DNA of 64,000 nucleotides from CADDZP01 sp035948135. GTDB taxonomy: Bacteria > Actinomycetota > Acidimicrobiia > Acidimicrobiales > AC-14. The notes under the pieces are model-generated. The model was not told the DNA's origin. It worked only from the letters and a program-made list of their open reading frames with translations, and did no database searches. Positions within the stretch are counted from its first letter, which is position 1, and each line of letters starts with the position of its first letter. A program made the position numbers and the translations under genes. Below, piece by piece: positions 30,712 to 38,590 of the stretch. Location of the stretch: NCBI GenBank assembly GCA_035948135.1, contig DASZJL010000194.1, positions 1 through 64,000 on the forward strand. Direction: 5' to 3'.

Positions 30712-30764
30712 CCGTTCTGGGGACACTCCGGGGGGTCATAGCCCCCAGCAGCGTCCCCAGAACG
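30712..30764. repeat. Inverted repeat, family CGTTCTGGKGACG, copy 2
   Basis: Perfect 12-bp arms CCGTTCTGGGGA (30712-30723) and TCCCCAGAACGG (30753-30764). The core GGGGG-TCATAG-CCCCC forms an inner stem. It lies between the glycine-zipper gene and folC and is probably a terminator. The TCATAG loop and GGGGG stem are shared with the copy at 43655-43712. Confidence 0.8.
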
Positions 30765-30784
30765 GAGTCGTAGGTTGACGGTCG

Positions 30785-32080
30785 ATGGACCTGGACGGCG
30801 CCCTCGCCTATCTCGACGACCACGTCAACCTGGAGACCGACGCTTCAGCGCGCGCCGCCTCCAAGCGCCTGGACCGCGTGGCTCGCCTGGTCGAGCTGAT
30901 GGGGGAGCCGCAGCGGACCTATCCCGTCGTCCACCTCACGGGCACCAACGGGAAGGGGTCGACGGCGCGCATGCTGACGGCGCTGCTCGTCGCCAAGGGA
31001 CTCTCGGTCGGGACCTACACCAGCCCCCACCTCGAGCGTTTCAACGAGCGCATCGCCTGGAACGGCGAGCCCATCTCCGACGCGGCCTTCGTGGAGATCG
31101 TCGAGACCGTGGCCGCGGTGGAGAGTGTGATGGAGGAACGGGCGACCGTGTTCGAGATCCTCACTGCCGCGGCGTTCCGCTGGTTCGCCGACGTCGCCGT
31201 CGACGTCGCCGTCGTCGAGGTCGGGTTGGGTGGCCGGTGGGACGCCACCAACGTGGCCGATGGGCAGGTGGCGGTCGTCACCAACGTCAGCCTCGACCAC
31301 GCCGAGACCATCGGCCCGACCCTCGCCGACATCGCCACCGAGAAGGCCGGGATCGTGAAGCCGGGCAGCACGCTCGTGCTGGGCGAGACCGACCCGCCGC
31401 TCGCGGCGATCTTCCGCGCCGCCGGTGCAGCAGAGGTGTGGGAGCGCGACGCTGACTTCGGCTGTGAGGCCAACCGCCTTGCCCACGGCGGGCGCCTCCT
31501 CGACCTGCGCACGCCGGGCGCCCGGTACGCCGACGTCTACCTCCCCCTCCACGGCGCCCACCAAGGCGAAAACGCAGCCATCGCCCTGGCCGCAGCTGAG
31601 GCGTTCTTCGGGGTGCCCCTCGACACCGAGGTAGTCGAGGAGGCATTCGCGGGCGTGCGCGTCCCCGGGCGCCTTGAGGTCGTGTCCCATCAGCCCCTCG
31701 TCGTCCTCGACGGCGCCCACAATCCGGCGGGTGCGGCGGCCGCGGCCGAGGCGGTCGGGGAGGCGTTCGGCGGCGCGGCGGGACGAGTGCTCGTCGTCGG
31801 TCTGCTCCAGGGCAAGGATCCGCTGGAGATGCTGGAGGCCATGCAAGCCCGGGGTGGCCGGGCCTTGGTGGCCTGCCCGGCGCCGTCGCCCCGCACGTTG
31901 CCGCCCGCCGACGTGGCCGCCGCGGCGCGGTCGCTGGGCGTCGAAAGCGAAACCGCCGGCTCGGTGCCAGAGGCCCTGGCTCGCGCCCTCGCCATCGCCG
32001 CGCCCGACGACCTGGTGCTCGTGAGCGGCTCGCTGTACGTCGTGGGCGCGGCCCGAGCAGCACTGGGGGCCGCTCGTTAA
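30785..32080 (+). CDS. folC: Bifunctional folylpolyglutamate synthase/dihydrofolate synthase (431 aa)
   Basis: Adds glutamate to dihydropteroate and to reduced folates. The P-loop is LTGTNGKGSTARML near residue 42, followed by YTSPHLERFNERI. The Mur-ligase-type motifs VVEVGLGGRWDATN, DHAETIGPTLADIATEKAGI and VVLDGAHNPAGAAA are all present. TAGGTT at 30771-30776 lies nine bases before the ATG with no Shine-Dalgarno sequence. The gene order clpX-folC-ndk-mreB is common in Actinobacteria; valS, often placed here, is absent. Confidence 0.95.
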   Translation: MDLDGALAYLDDHVNLETDASARAASKRLDRVARLVELMGEPQRTYPVVHLTGTNGKGSTARMLTALLVAKGLSVGTYTSPHLERFNERIAWNGEPISDAAFVEIVETVAAVESVMEERATVFEILTAAAFRWFADVAVDVAVVEVGLGGRWDATNVADGQVAVVTNVSLDHAETIGPTLADIATEKAGIVKPGSTLVLGETDPPLAAIFRAAGAAEVWERDADFGCEANRLAHGGRLLDLRTPGARYADVYLPLHGAHQGENAAIALAAAEAFFGVPLDTEVVEEAFAGVRVPGRLEVVSHQPLVVLDGAHNPAGAAAAAEAVGEAFGGAAGRVLVVGLLQGKDPLEMLEAMQARGGRALVACPAPSPRTLPPADVAAAARSLGVESETAGSVPEALARALAIAAPDDLVLVSGSLYVVGAARAALGAAR

Positions 32081-32110
32081 CCTCAGCCCTCTAACACAAG
32101 GGGGTTCGCA

Positions 32111-32464
32111 ATGGCAGGCGAAAGCAAGGCCGTCGGCAAGGACGAGGTCCGGGAGTTCCCCAAGGGCAAGCTCGAGATGGCGACCGTCGGTGGGACCATG
32201 ATCGGCCGGGCGACGTTCCAGCCGGGGTGGCGGTGGTCCGAGTCGGTGAAGCCCATTGCCGGCACCGACAGCTGCCAGGTGCCGCACCACGGCTATGTCG
32301 TGTCGGGCCGGATCCACATCAAGATGGACGACGGCTCCGAGTTCGAGGCCGGCCAAGGTGAGGCCTACGACATCCCGCCCGGCCACGACGGCTGGGTCGT
32401 GGGCGACGAGGCCTACGTCGGCATCGACTTCAGTCCGGCGATGCAGGACTACGCCAAGAAATAG
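32111..32464 (+). CDS. Cupin-domain protein (117 aa)
   Basis: A single small beta barrel. GRATFQPGWRWSESVKPIAG is the first cupin motif region, with HHGYVVSGRIHIKMDDGSEF and FEAGQGEAYDIPPGHDGWVV the metal-binding and second motif parts. The two His before GYV and the His in PGHD are likely metal ligands. The substrate is unknown. It starts at an ATG with AAGGGGG ten bases upstream and sits between folC and ndk. Confidence 0.85.
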   Translation: MAGESKAVGKDEVREFPKGKLEMATVGGTMIGRATFQPGWRWSESVKPIAGTDSCQVPHHGYVVSGRIHIKMDDGSEFEAGQGEAYDIPPGHDGWVVGDEAYVGIDFSPAMQDYAKK

Positions 32465-32486
32465 GGCTCGCTAGGGTGCGGCGCTC

Positions 32487-32897
32487 ATGAGCGACCGCAC
32501 CCTCGTCATCTGCAAGCCCGACGCCGTCGAGCGTGGTCTCGTCGGCGAGATCGTCTCGCGCCTCGAGCGCAAGCAGCTTCGGATCGTGGCGATGGAGCTG
32601 CGCCAGATCGACGAGTCCGTGGCCGGCCGCCACTACGCGGAGCACGAGGGCAAGCCGTTCTACGGCGATCTGGTGGCGTTCATCACCCGCTCGCCGGCCG
32701 TCGTCATGGTCGTCGAGGGGCCCGAGGAGACCTACAAGGTCGTCCGCACGATGATGGGCGTCACCAACCCGCGGGACGCGGCGCCGGGCACGATCCGGGG
32801 CGACCTGGCCGTCGAGCTCACCGAGAATCTGGTCCACGGCTCCGACTCGCCGGAGTCCGCCACGCGGGAAATCGACATCTTCTTCCCGGGCCGCTGA
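32487..32897 (+). CDS. ndk: Nucleoside diphosphate kinase (136 aa)
   Basis: Balances NTP pools by phosphate transfer. RTLVICKPDAVERGLVGEIV is the family start, with the catalytic His in ENLVHGSDSPESATREI near residue 117, and the C terminus EIDIFFP. Length is normal. TAGGGT (32472-32477) lies ten bases before the ATG and there is no Shine-Dalgarno sequence. Confidence 0.97.
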   Translation: MSDRTLVICKPDAVERGLVGEIVSRLERKQLRIVAMELRQIDESVAGRHYAEHEGKPFYGDLVAFITRSPAVVMVVEGPEETYKVVRTMMGVTNPRDAAPGTIRGDLAVELTENLVHGSDSPESATREIDIFFPGR

Positions 32898-32941
32898 CCA
32901 GGGCTTCTTTGTGCATTCGTGATCGGACTCTGGGCCGCGGG

Positions 32942-32971
32942 TTGTCCGATTCGCCCGTAGCGCCATAGCCT
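32942..32971 (+). promoter_or_regulatory. Promoter of the mreBCD-mrdA-rodA operon
   Basis: TTGTCC (32942-32947) and TAGCCT (32966-32971) are 18 bp apart, 37 bp before the mreB ATG at 33008. A GGGCGGGGGCC run before the start may serve ribosome binding. The same TAGCCT -10 box occurs before proA and the NlpC/P60 gene. Confidence 0.55.
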
Positions 32972-33007
32972 CTTACGGATACCTCCCTAGGGCGGGGGCC
33001 TTTTGGC

Positions 33008-34045
33008 ATGTCCGACAGCTTCTTCTCTTCCCTGCTCGGCCGGGACATGGCCGTCGACCTCGGCACGGCGAACACACTCGTCTATGTCCGGGGCCGCGGC
33101 ATTGTCCTGAACGAACCTTCCGTTGTCGCCGTCAACATCAAGGACGGTCGTCCTCTCGCGGTCGGGCTCGAGGCCAAGCGCATGATCGGGCGCACCCCCG
33201 CCCACATCGTGGCCATCCGTCCACTGAAGGACGGCGTGATCGCCGACTTCGAGATCACCGAGAAGATGCTGCGCTACTTCATCCAGCGCGTCCACCAGCG
33301 CCGGTGGGCCAAGCCGCGCATGGTCATCTGCGTGCCCTCCGGTGTCACTGGGGTCGAGAAGCGAGCCGTCCAGGAGGCGGCCGAGTTCGCCGGGGCCCGC
33401 AAGGACCCCTTCATCGTCGAAGAGCCGATGGCCGCGGCCATCGGCGCCGGGCTGCCGGTCGCCGAGCCCACCGGCAACATGGTGGTCGACATCGGCGGCG
33501 GCACGACCGAGGTCGCTGTCATCTCGCTCGGAGGCATCGTCACCAGCCAGTCGATTCGCATCGGCGGCGACGAGCTCGACGACGCCATCATCCAGCACAT
33601 CAAGAAGGAGTACAGCCTGGCGCTCGGCGAGCGTACGGCTGAGGAGATCAAGATCGCGCTCGGGTCGGCGTGGCCCCTCGAAGAAGAGCTGCACGCCGAG
33701 ATCCGGGGGCGGGACCTGGTCACCGGCCTGCCAAAGACGATCGTGACTTCCACCGAGGAGATCAGGCGGGCCATCGAGGAACCGGTCTCTGCCGTCGTCG
33801 ACGCCGTGAAGGTCACACTCGACAAGACGCCGCCCGAACTTGCGGCGGACATCATGGAGCAGGGCATTGTGCTCACGGGGGGCGGCGCCCTCCTGCACGG
33901 CATCGACGCTCGACTCTCCGCTGAGACCGGCATGCCTATCGTCATTGCCAAGAACCCGCTTCACTCGGTGGTGATGGGGTCCGGTCAATGTTTGGAGGAG
34001 TTCGACGTTCTGCGCCATGTGCTGTTCTCTTCGTCTGACCGCTAG
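33008..34045 (+). CDS. mreB: Rod shape-determining protein MreB (345 aa)
   Basis: The bacterial actin that organises lateral wall synthesis. The phosphate-1 motif is MAVDLGTANTLVYVRGRG, phosphate-2 NMVVDIGGGTTEVAVISLGG, and the adenosine motif GIVLTGGGALLHGID. Full length. It heads a tight run with mreC, mreD, PBP2 and rodA, the full elongasome, so cells are expected to be rod-shaped. Confidence 0.98.
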   Translation: MSDSFFSSLLGRDMAVDLGTANTLVYVRGRGIVLNEPSVVAVNIKDGRPLAVGLEAKRMIGRTPAHIVAIRPLKDGVIADFEITEKMLRYFIQRVHQRRWAKPRMVICVPSGVTGVEKRAVQEAAEFAGARKDPFIVEEPMAAAIGAGLPVAEPTGNMVVDIGGGTTEVAVISLGGIVTSQSIRIGGDELDDAIIQHIKKEYSLALGERTAEEIKIALGSAWPLEEELHAEIRGRDLVTGLPKTIVTSTEEIRRAIEEPVSAVVDAVKVTLDKTPPELAADIMEQGIVLTGGGALLHGIDARLSAETGMPIVIAKNPLHSVVMGSGQCLEEFDVLRHVLFSSSDR

Positions 34046-34064
34046 AGGGGCCCACAGCTGAGCC

Positions 34065-34910
34065 GTGGCCGTCTATCGGCGTTCGACGCGGCATCGCTTC
34101 CTTCTCATCCTCCTGGTCCTGACCTCCATCACGGTCATCACCGTCGACGTGCGCGGTGGCGGCGGCGGTGCAATGGAGTCGATCCGGCGAGGGGCTCGGG
34201 ATGCTTTCGCGCCCGTGCAGTCGACGGCGGACGACGTCATCAACCCCGTCAGCGACTTTTTCGGCGGGCTGTTCCGCTACGGCCACCTCAAGTCTGAGAA
34301 CGCCCGCCTCCGTCGGCAGCTCGCCGATGCGCGCGGCACGGTCAACGCCTCGACCAATGCCGAGCGCGAGCGCCAGGAGCTCCTGGCGTTGCAAAAGCTG
34401 AGTTTCGCCGGGGACATCCCTGCGGTGGCGGCGCGTGTAGTCGCCACCAGCCCGTCCAACTTCCAGCTCACGGTGGAGATCGACAGGGGGCTCCCAGCCG
34501 GCATTCAGAAAGGAATGCCTGTCGTGACAGGCGCCGGATTGGTCGGCAAGGTGGTCGCTGTGTCTCAGGAGCGGGCGACGATCCTCTTGCTCACCGATCC
34601 ATCGTTCAACGTCGGCATCCGGTTGTCGGCGTCGGGCGACGTGGGAGTGGCGCGGGGGAACGGCACCCGCGAGCCCTTGCCGGTCGACCTGGTCGACGTC
34701 GGTACGAAGGTGACCGGTGGCGAGGTCGTGGTGTCCAGCGGCCTGCAGGGAAGCGCGTTCCCACCCGGCATCCCCATCGGGAAGGTGCGCTCGGCCAAGG
34801 TGCCGCCCGCGTCGCTGCAGCAGGAAGTGACGATCGACCCGCTGGTCGACCTCTCCCGCCTCGACTTCGTCAAGGTGCTGATCTGGACGCCGAAAGAGAC
34901 CACGCCTTGA
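34065..34910 (+). CDS. mreC: Rod shape-determining protein MreC (281 aa)
   Basis: A bitopic membrane protein that bridges MreB to the wall enzymes. One N-terminal helix (FLLILLVLTSITVITVDVRG), a coiled coil around residues 75-108 (LKSENARLRRQLADARGTVN), then the beta domain with SNFQLTVEIDRGLPAGIQKG and the PVVTGAGLVGKVVAVSQERA signature. It begins at a GTG. Its stop overlaps the TTG start of mreD. Confidence 0.95.
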   Translation: MAVYRRSTRHRFLLILLVLTSITVITVDVRGGGGGAMESIRRGARDAFAPVQSTADDVINPVSDFFGGLFRYGHLKSENARLRRQLADARGTVNASTNAERERQELLALQKLSFAGDIPAVAARVVATSPSNFQLTVEIDRGLPAGIQKGMPVVTGAGLVGKVVAVSQERATILLLTDPSFNVGIRLSASGDVGVARGNGTREPLPVDLVDVGTKVTGGEVVVSSGLQGSAFPPGIPIGKVRSAKVPPASLQQEVTIDPLVDLSRLDFVKVLIWTPKETTP

Positions 34911-35407
34911 GCCAGGCGAGGGCCAAGGTGCCGTTGGTGCTGCTGCTGTTCCTCATCGTTGAGCTGACCGTGCTCGACAGGCTGCGGGTGTTCGGGGCGG
35001 GGCCCGACATCATGCTGCTGCTCGCGGTCGTCGCGGGCATCGTCGGTGGCCCGCGCGTCGGTGCCCTGTTGGGCTTCGCGGCCGGCATCGTCCTCGATCT
35101 GTTCCTGGAGACGCCGATGGGCCTGTCGGCGCTCGTGTTCTGCCTCGTCGGCTATGCCGTGGGCAGCATCCAGGGGGGCGTGCTCCGGGCCGCCTGGTGG
35201 ATACCGATCGTGACGACGTTCGTCGCCTCGGTCGCCGGCGTGCTGTTCTACGCCATGGTCGCCACGGTCGTCGGCCAGCCCCACCTGGTCACGACCCACC
35301 TTTTCGTCGTGGCAACCGTGGTGGGCATCTTCAACGCCCTCGTGGCCCCCTTTGCCCTGCGACTGGTGCGCTGGTCGATCGCCGGCCCCGAAAGGGCTTA
35401 CGTCTGA
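34907..35407 (+). CDS. mreD: Rod shape-determining protein MreD (166 aa)
   Basis: A small integral membrane protein with about five helices (PLVLLLFLIVELTVLDRLRV; DIMLLLAVVAGIVGGPRVGA; GFAAGIVLDLFLETPMGLSA). The TTG start overlaps the mreC stop by four bases, which supports coupling. The 82-bp gap before mrdA carries a GC-rich hairpin around GCGCCCGCAGGGCGC and nothing else. Confidence 0.9.
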   Translation: MSQARAKVPLVLLLFLIVELTVLDRLRVFGAGPDIMLLLAVVAGIVGGPRVGALLGFAAGIVLDLFLETPMGLSALVFCLVGYAVGSIQGGVLRAAWWIPIVTTFVASVAGVLFYAMVATVVGQPHLVTTHLFVVATVVGIFNALVAPFALRLVRWSIAGPERAYV

Positions 35408-35489
35408 GCGAGCACCGAAGCGAAGCGGAGGGGCGCAGCTCCAATAAGAAGAGCGCCGCCGGCATCGGCGCGCCCGCAGGGCGCCCCTG

Positions 35490-37394
35490 ATGCCGCTCGA
35501 GTCACCCCGGCTGCGGCTGGGGATCGTGGCGATCGTGGTCGTGTCGTTGTTCGCGGCGCTGCTGGCGCGCCTGTGGTACCTCCAGGTGCTCGCCGCGCCG
35601 CAGTATCGAACACAGGCGAACGTCAATCGCGTCCGCACGATCTACACGGAGGCACCCAGAGGTCGCATCCTCGACCGCCAGGGCCGGGTGCTGGTCGACA
35701 ACCGCGTGTCCGACGCCGTCGTCGTCAGCCGGGAAGAGCTGGGCAGTCGGCGCGCGGAGGTGGTCCCACGCCTGGCCGAGGTGCTGAAGATGCAGGCCTC
35801 TGATGTGCAGAAGCGGCTCGACGACAAGCGCTACAGCCCGTTCAAGCCCATTCCGGTGGCGACGGACGTCCCCAAGGAGACGATCATCTACCTCCGGGAG
35901 CACCAGAGCGACTACCCGGGTGTCGGCGGCGTCCAACTGACCGAGCGTTATTACCCCTACGGCTCGCTAGGCGCCCACCTGCTCGGCTGGGTGGGCGAGA
36001 TCAACGGCGGCGAGCTCGCGACCTTCAAGAAAAAGGGCTACAAGGAAGGCGACAGCATCGGGAAGTCCGGCATCGAGAAGGTCTACGAGGACGACCTCCG
36101 GGGCAAGCCCCAGATCGAACGTCTGGAAGTCGACTCCAAGGGGCGGGTTCTCGGATCGCTGGGAACGACGCCAGCCGTGCAGGGTCACGACGTCCAGCTG
36201 ACGCTCGACCTCGACGTGCAGAAGCTGGCCGAGGACTCGCTGCAACAAGGGCTCGCAGCGGCGCGGGGGAGCTACGACAAGCAGCAGGCCAAACACTTCA
36301 TCGCACCGGCCGGTTCCGTCGTGGTCCAAGACCCGCGCGACGGCTCGATCCTCGCCCTGGCCTCCAACCCGACGTACGACCCGTCGGTCTTCGTCAACGG
36401 CATCAAGCCTGAGCTGTTCGCCCAACTCAACGACCCGGCCAGCGGCTACCCGCTGAACGACCGCGCCATCCAGGGCCAGTACGCGCCAGGGTCGACGTTC
36501 AAACTCATCACCTCGCTGGCCGCCCTGGGCCACGGGATGATCGACACCAAGTACACGGTCGACGACGGCGGAAAGATCAAGATCGGCAACCGGATCTTCA
36601 AGAACGCGGGCGGCGAGGCCAACGGTCGGGTCAACATCACCCGCGCCCTGACGGTGTCGAGCGACGTCTTCTTCTACACGCTGGGCAACCAATTCTGGCT
36701 TCAGCGGTCCCAGTTCGGCGACGCCATGCAGGACGAGGCGCGCCAGCTGGGAATGGGCAAGAAGACGGGGATCGCTCTGCCCTTCGAGGCCGCCGGTCGC
36801 ATCCCCGACCCCGATACCCGCAAGAAACTCCATGACCAGAATCCCAAGGCCTTCCCCAACGGCCAGTGGTTCGCCGGTGACAACGTCAACCTGGCAATCG
36901 GCCAGGGCGAGATGGTCGTGACGCCGCTGCAGCTGGTGAACGCGTACGCGACGTTCGCCAACGGGGGCACGGTGTGGGTCCCGCGGGTAGGCGCAGCCGT
37001 GCAGGACCAGGTCGGCACCAAGCTGCGCGACATCCCACCCCAAGCCGTGCGCAAGCTCGTCCTCCCTCCGGAGGTCCGAGACCCGATCATGCAGGGCTTG
37101 CAGGGCGTTGCCACCGACCCGCGCGGGACCGCCGTGGGCGCGTTCGCGGGCTTCCCCTTCCAGACATTCCCCATCGCCGGCAAGACAGGGACGGCCCAGG
37201 CCGGCAACAAGCAGGACACGTCGTTGTTCGTCGCCTTCGGGCCCACCACTGACCCCCAGTACACCGTCGGCGTCGTGATGGAGGAAGCAGGATTCGGCGC
37301 GTCAGCGGCCGCACCCGTCGCCCGACGTATCCTCGAGTCCCTCGCCGGCAAGCCGACCCACCCCGTGAACTACGCGGGCGGCGGGCCCGACTGA
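35490..37394 (+). CDS. mrdA: Penicillin-binding protein 2, elongasome transpeptidase (634 aa)
   Basis: Cross-links peptidoglycan during elongation. An N-terminal helix (GIVAIVVVSLFAALLARLWY) is followed by the pedestal domain (RGRILDRQGRVLVDNRVSDA). The transpeptidase motifs are SxxK in APGSTFKLITSLA near 335, SSD in LTVSSDVFFYTLG near 393, and KTG in IAGKTGTAQAG near 565. It is followed by rodA, the glycosyltransferase partner. Confidence 0.96.
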   Translation: MPLESPRLRLGIVAIVVVSLFAALLARLWYLQVLAAPQYRTQANVNRVRTIYTEAPRGRILDRQGRVLVDNRVSDAVVVSREELGSRRAEVVPRLAEVLKMQASDVQKRLDDKRYSPFKPIPVATDVPKETIIYLREHQSDYPGVGGVQLTERYYPYGSLGAHLLGWVGEINGGELATFKKKGYKEGDSIGKSGIEKVYEDDLRGKPQIERLEVDSKGRVLGSLGTTPAVQGHDVQLTLDLDVQKLAEDSLQQGLAAARGSYDKQQAKHFIAPAGSVVVQDPRDGSILALASNPTYDPSVFVNGIKPELFAQLNDPASGYPLNDRAIQGQYAPGSTFKLITSLAALGHGMIDTKYTVDDGGKIKIGNRIFKNAGGEANGRVNITRALTVSSDVFFYTLGNQFWLQRSQFGDAMQDEARQLGMGKKTGIALPFEAAGRIPDPDTRKKLHDQNPKAFPNGQWFAGDNVNLAIGQGEMVVTPLQLVNAYATFANGGTVWVPRVGAAVQDQVGTKLRDIPPQAVRKLVLPPEVRDPIMQGLQGVATDPRGTAVGAFAGFPFQTFPIAGKTGTAQAGNKQDTSLFVAFGPTTDPQYTVGVVMEEAGFGASAAAPVARRILESLAGKPTHPVNYAGGGPD

Positions 37395-37417
37395 TCTTCA
37401 GGTCTCAACTACTGATC

Positions 37418-38566
37418 ATGGCTACCGCAAGCGCGACCTCCGTCTTCCCCCTCCGCAAGGGCGCCACCGCGGCGTGGCGGCACATCGACCTCGCCCTGCT
37501 CGCGTCTGCGGTCGCCATCGCCGGCTTGGGCGTCTTGATGGTGTTCTCGGCCACCGAGAGCAAGCTGCGGGAGCAGGGCCTGGACCCGCACATGTACCTC
37601 AAGCGCCAGTCGGTGTGGGTGCTGCTCGGGCTCGCGGTGATGGCGGTGGCGGTCACCGTCGACTACCGGGTGCTGCGCGACATCGCGCCGATGCTCTTCA
37701 TCGGCGCCTTCTTCCTACTGGTACTCGTGCTCTCGCCGTTGGGCTCGAGCACGCGTGGCGCCCAGGCGTGGTTCCAGTTCGGAAGCTTCCAGCTGGAACC
37801 GTCGGAGTGGGCCAAGTTGGCGCTGATCGCCTGCGTCGCCGCGTACTGCTCGACCCATCGCGGTGACCTCGACGGTCGTCGCCTGGCCACCGTGCTCGGC
37901 CTGGCCGGCGCGCCCATGGCGTTGATCTATCTGCAGCCCGACCTCGGTACCGACCTCGTGTTCGCGGCCATCCTCATCGGCGTGCTGGTGGTAGCGGGTG
38001 CTCGCCCCCGACACATCGCCGCCCTGTGCCTGATCGCGATCGTGGGCATGGTCGCGGTCGTGCAGCTGGGTGTGCTGAAGCAGTACCAGGTCGACCGGCT
38101 GACGGCCTTCGCCAATCCCACCAACGACCCCCAGCACTCGGCGTACAACCTGGCCCAGGCCAAGGCTGCCATCGGGTCGGGGGGCCTCTTCGGCAAGGGG
38201 CTCTTCAAGGGGACCCAGACCAACCTCTCGTTCGTCCCCGAGCAGCAGACCGACTTCATCTTCACCGTCGTCGGCGAGGAGTTGGGCTTCGTGGGGGCGT
38301 TCACGCTCCTGGCGCTCTTCGCGGTCGTCGTCTGGCGCACGTGGCGAACAGCCACCCTGGCCAGGGACCTGTTCGGCACGCTGCTCTGCGTCGGGATTCT
38401 GGCCATGTTCGTGTTCCAGATCTTCGAAAACGTGGGCATGACCATGGGGATCATGCCGATCACCGGTATCCCGCTCCCATTCATGTCCTACGGCGGGTCC
38501 TCGACGGTGGCCAACTTCGCCGCCATCGGCTTGGTGCTGAACGTGCACATGCGGCGGTTCGCCTAG
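37418..38566 (+). CDS. rodA: Peptidoglycan glycosyltransferase RodA (382 aa)
   Basis: SEDS-family polymerase working with PBP2. About ten membrane helices; the conserved pieces are VFSATESKLREQGLDPHMYL, FQLEPSEWAKLALIACVAAY, YLQPDLGTDLVFAAI (with the catalytic-region Asp), NDPQHSAYNLAQAKAAIGSG and the end motif GIPLPFMSYGGSSTVANFAA. Length and order are normal. Confidence 0.95.
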   Translation: MATASATSVFPLRKGATAAWRHIDLALLASAVAIAGLGVLMVFSATESKLREQGLDPHMYLKRQSVWVLLGLAVMAVAVTVDYRVLRDIAPMLFIGAFFLLVLVLSPLGSSTRGAQAWFQFGSFQLEPSEWAKLALIACVAAYCSTHRGDLDGRRLATVLGLAGAPMALIYLQPDLGTDLVFAAILIGVLVVAGARPRHIAALCLIAIVGMVAVVQLGVLKQYQVDRLTAFANPTNDPQHSAYNLAQAKAAIGSGGLFGKGLFKGTQTNLSFVPEQQTDFIFTVVGEELGFVGAFTLLALFAVVVWRTWRTATLARDLFGTLLCVGILAMFVFQIFENVGMTMGIMPITGIPLPFMSYGGSSTVANFAAIGLVLNVHMRRFA

Positions 38567-38590
38567 GCCCCACCTACACTTGAACGGAAC

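Noticed and set aside
35197..35490. A 97-aa frame overlapping the end of mreD.
   Set aside because: It is out of frame with mreD, Arg-rich with no motif, and ends inside a GC-rich hairpin before mrdA.
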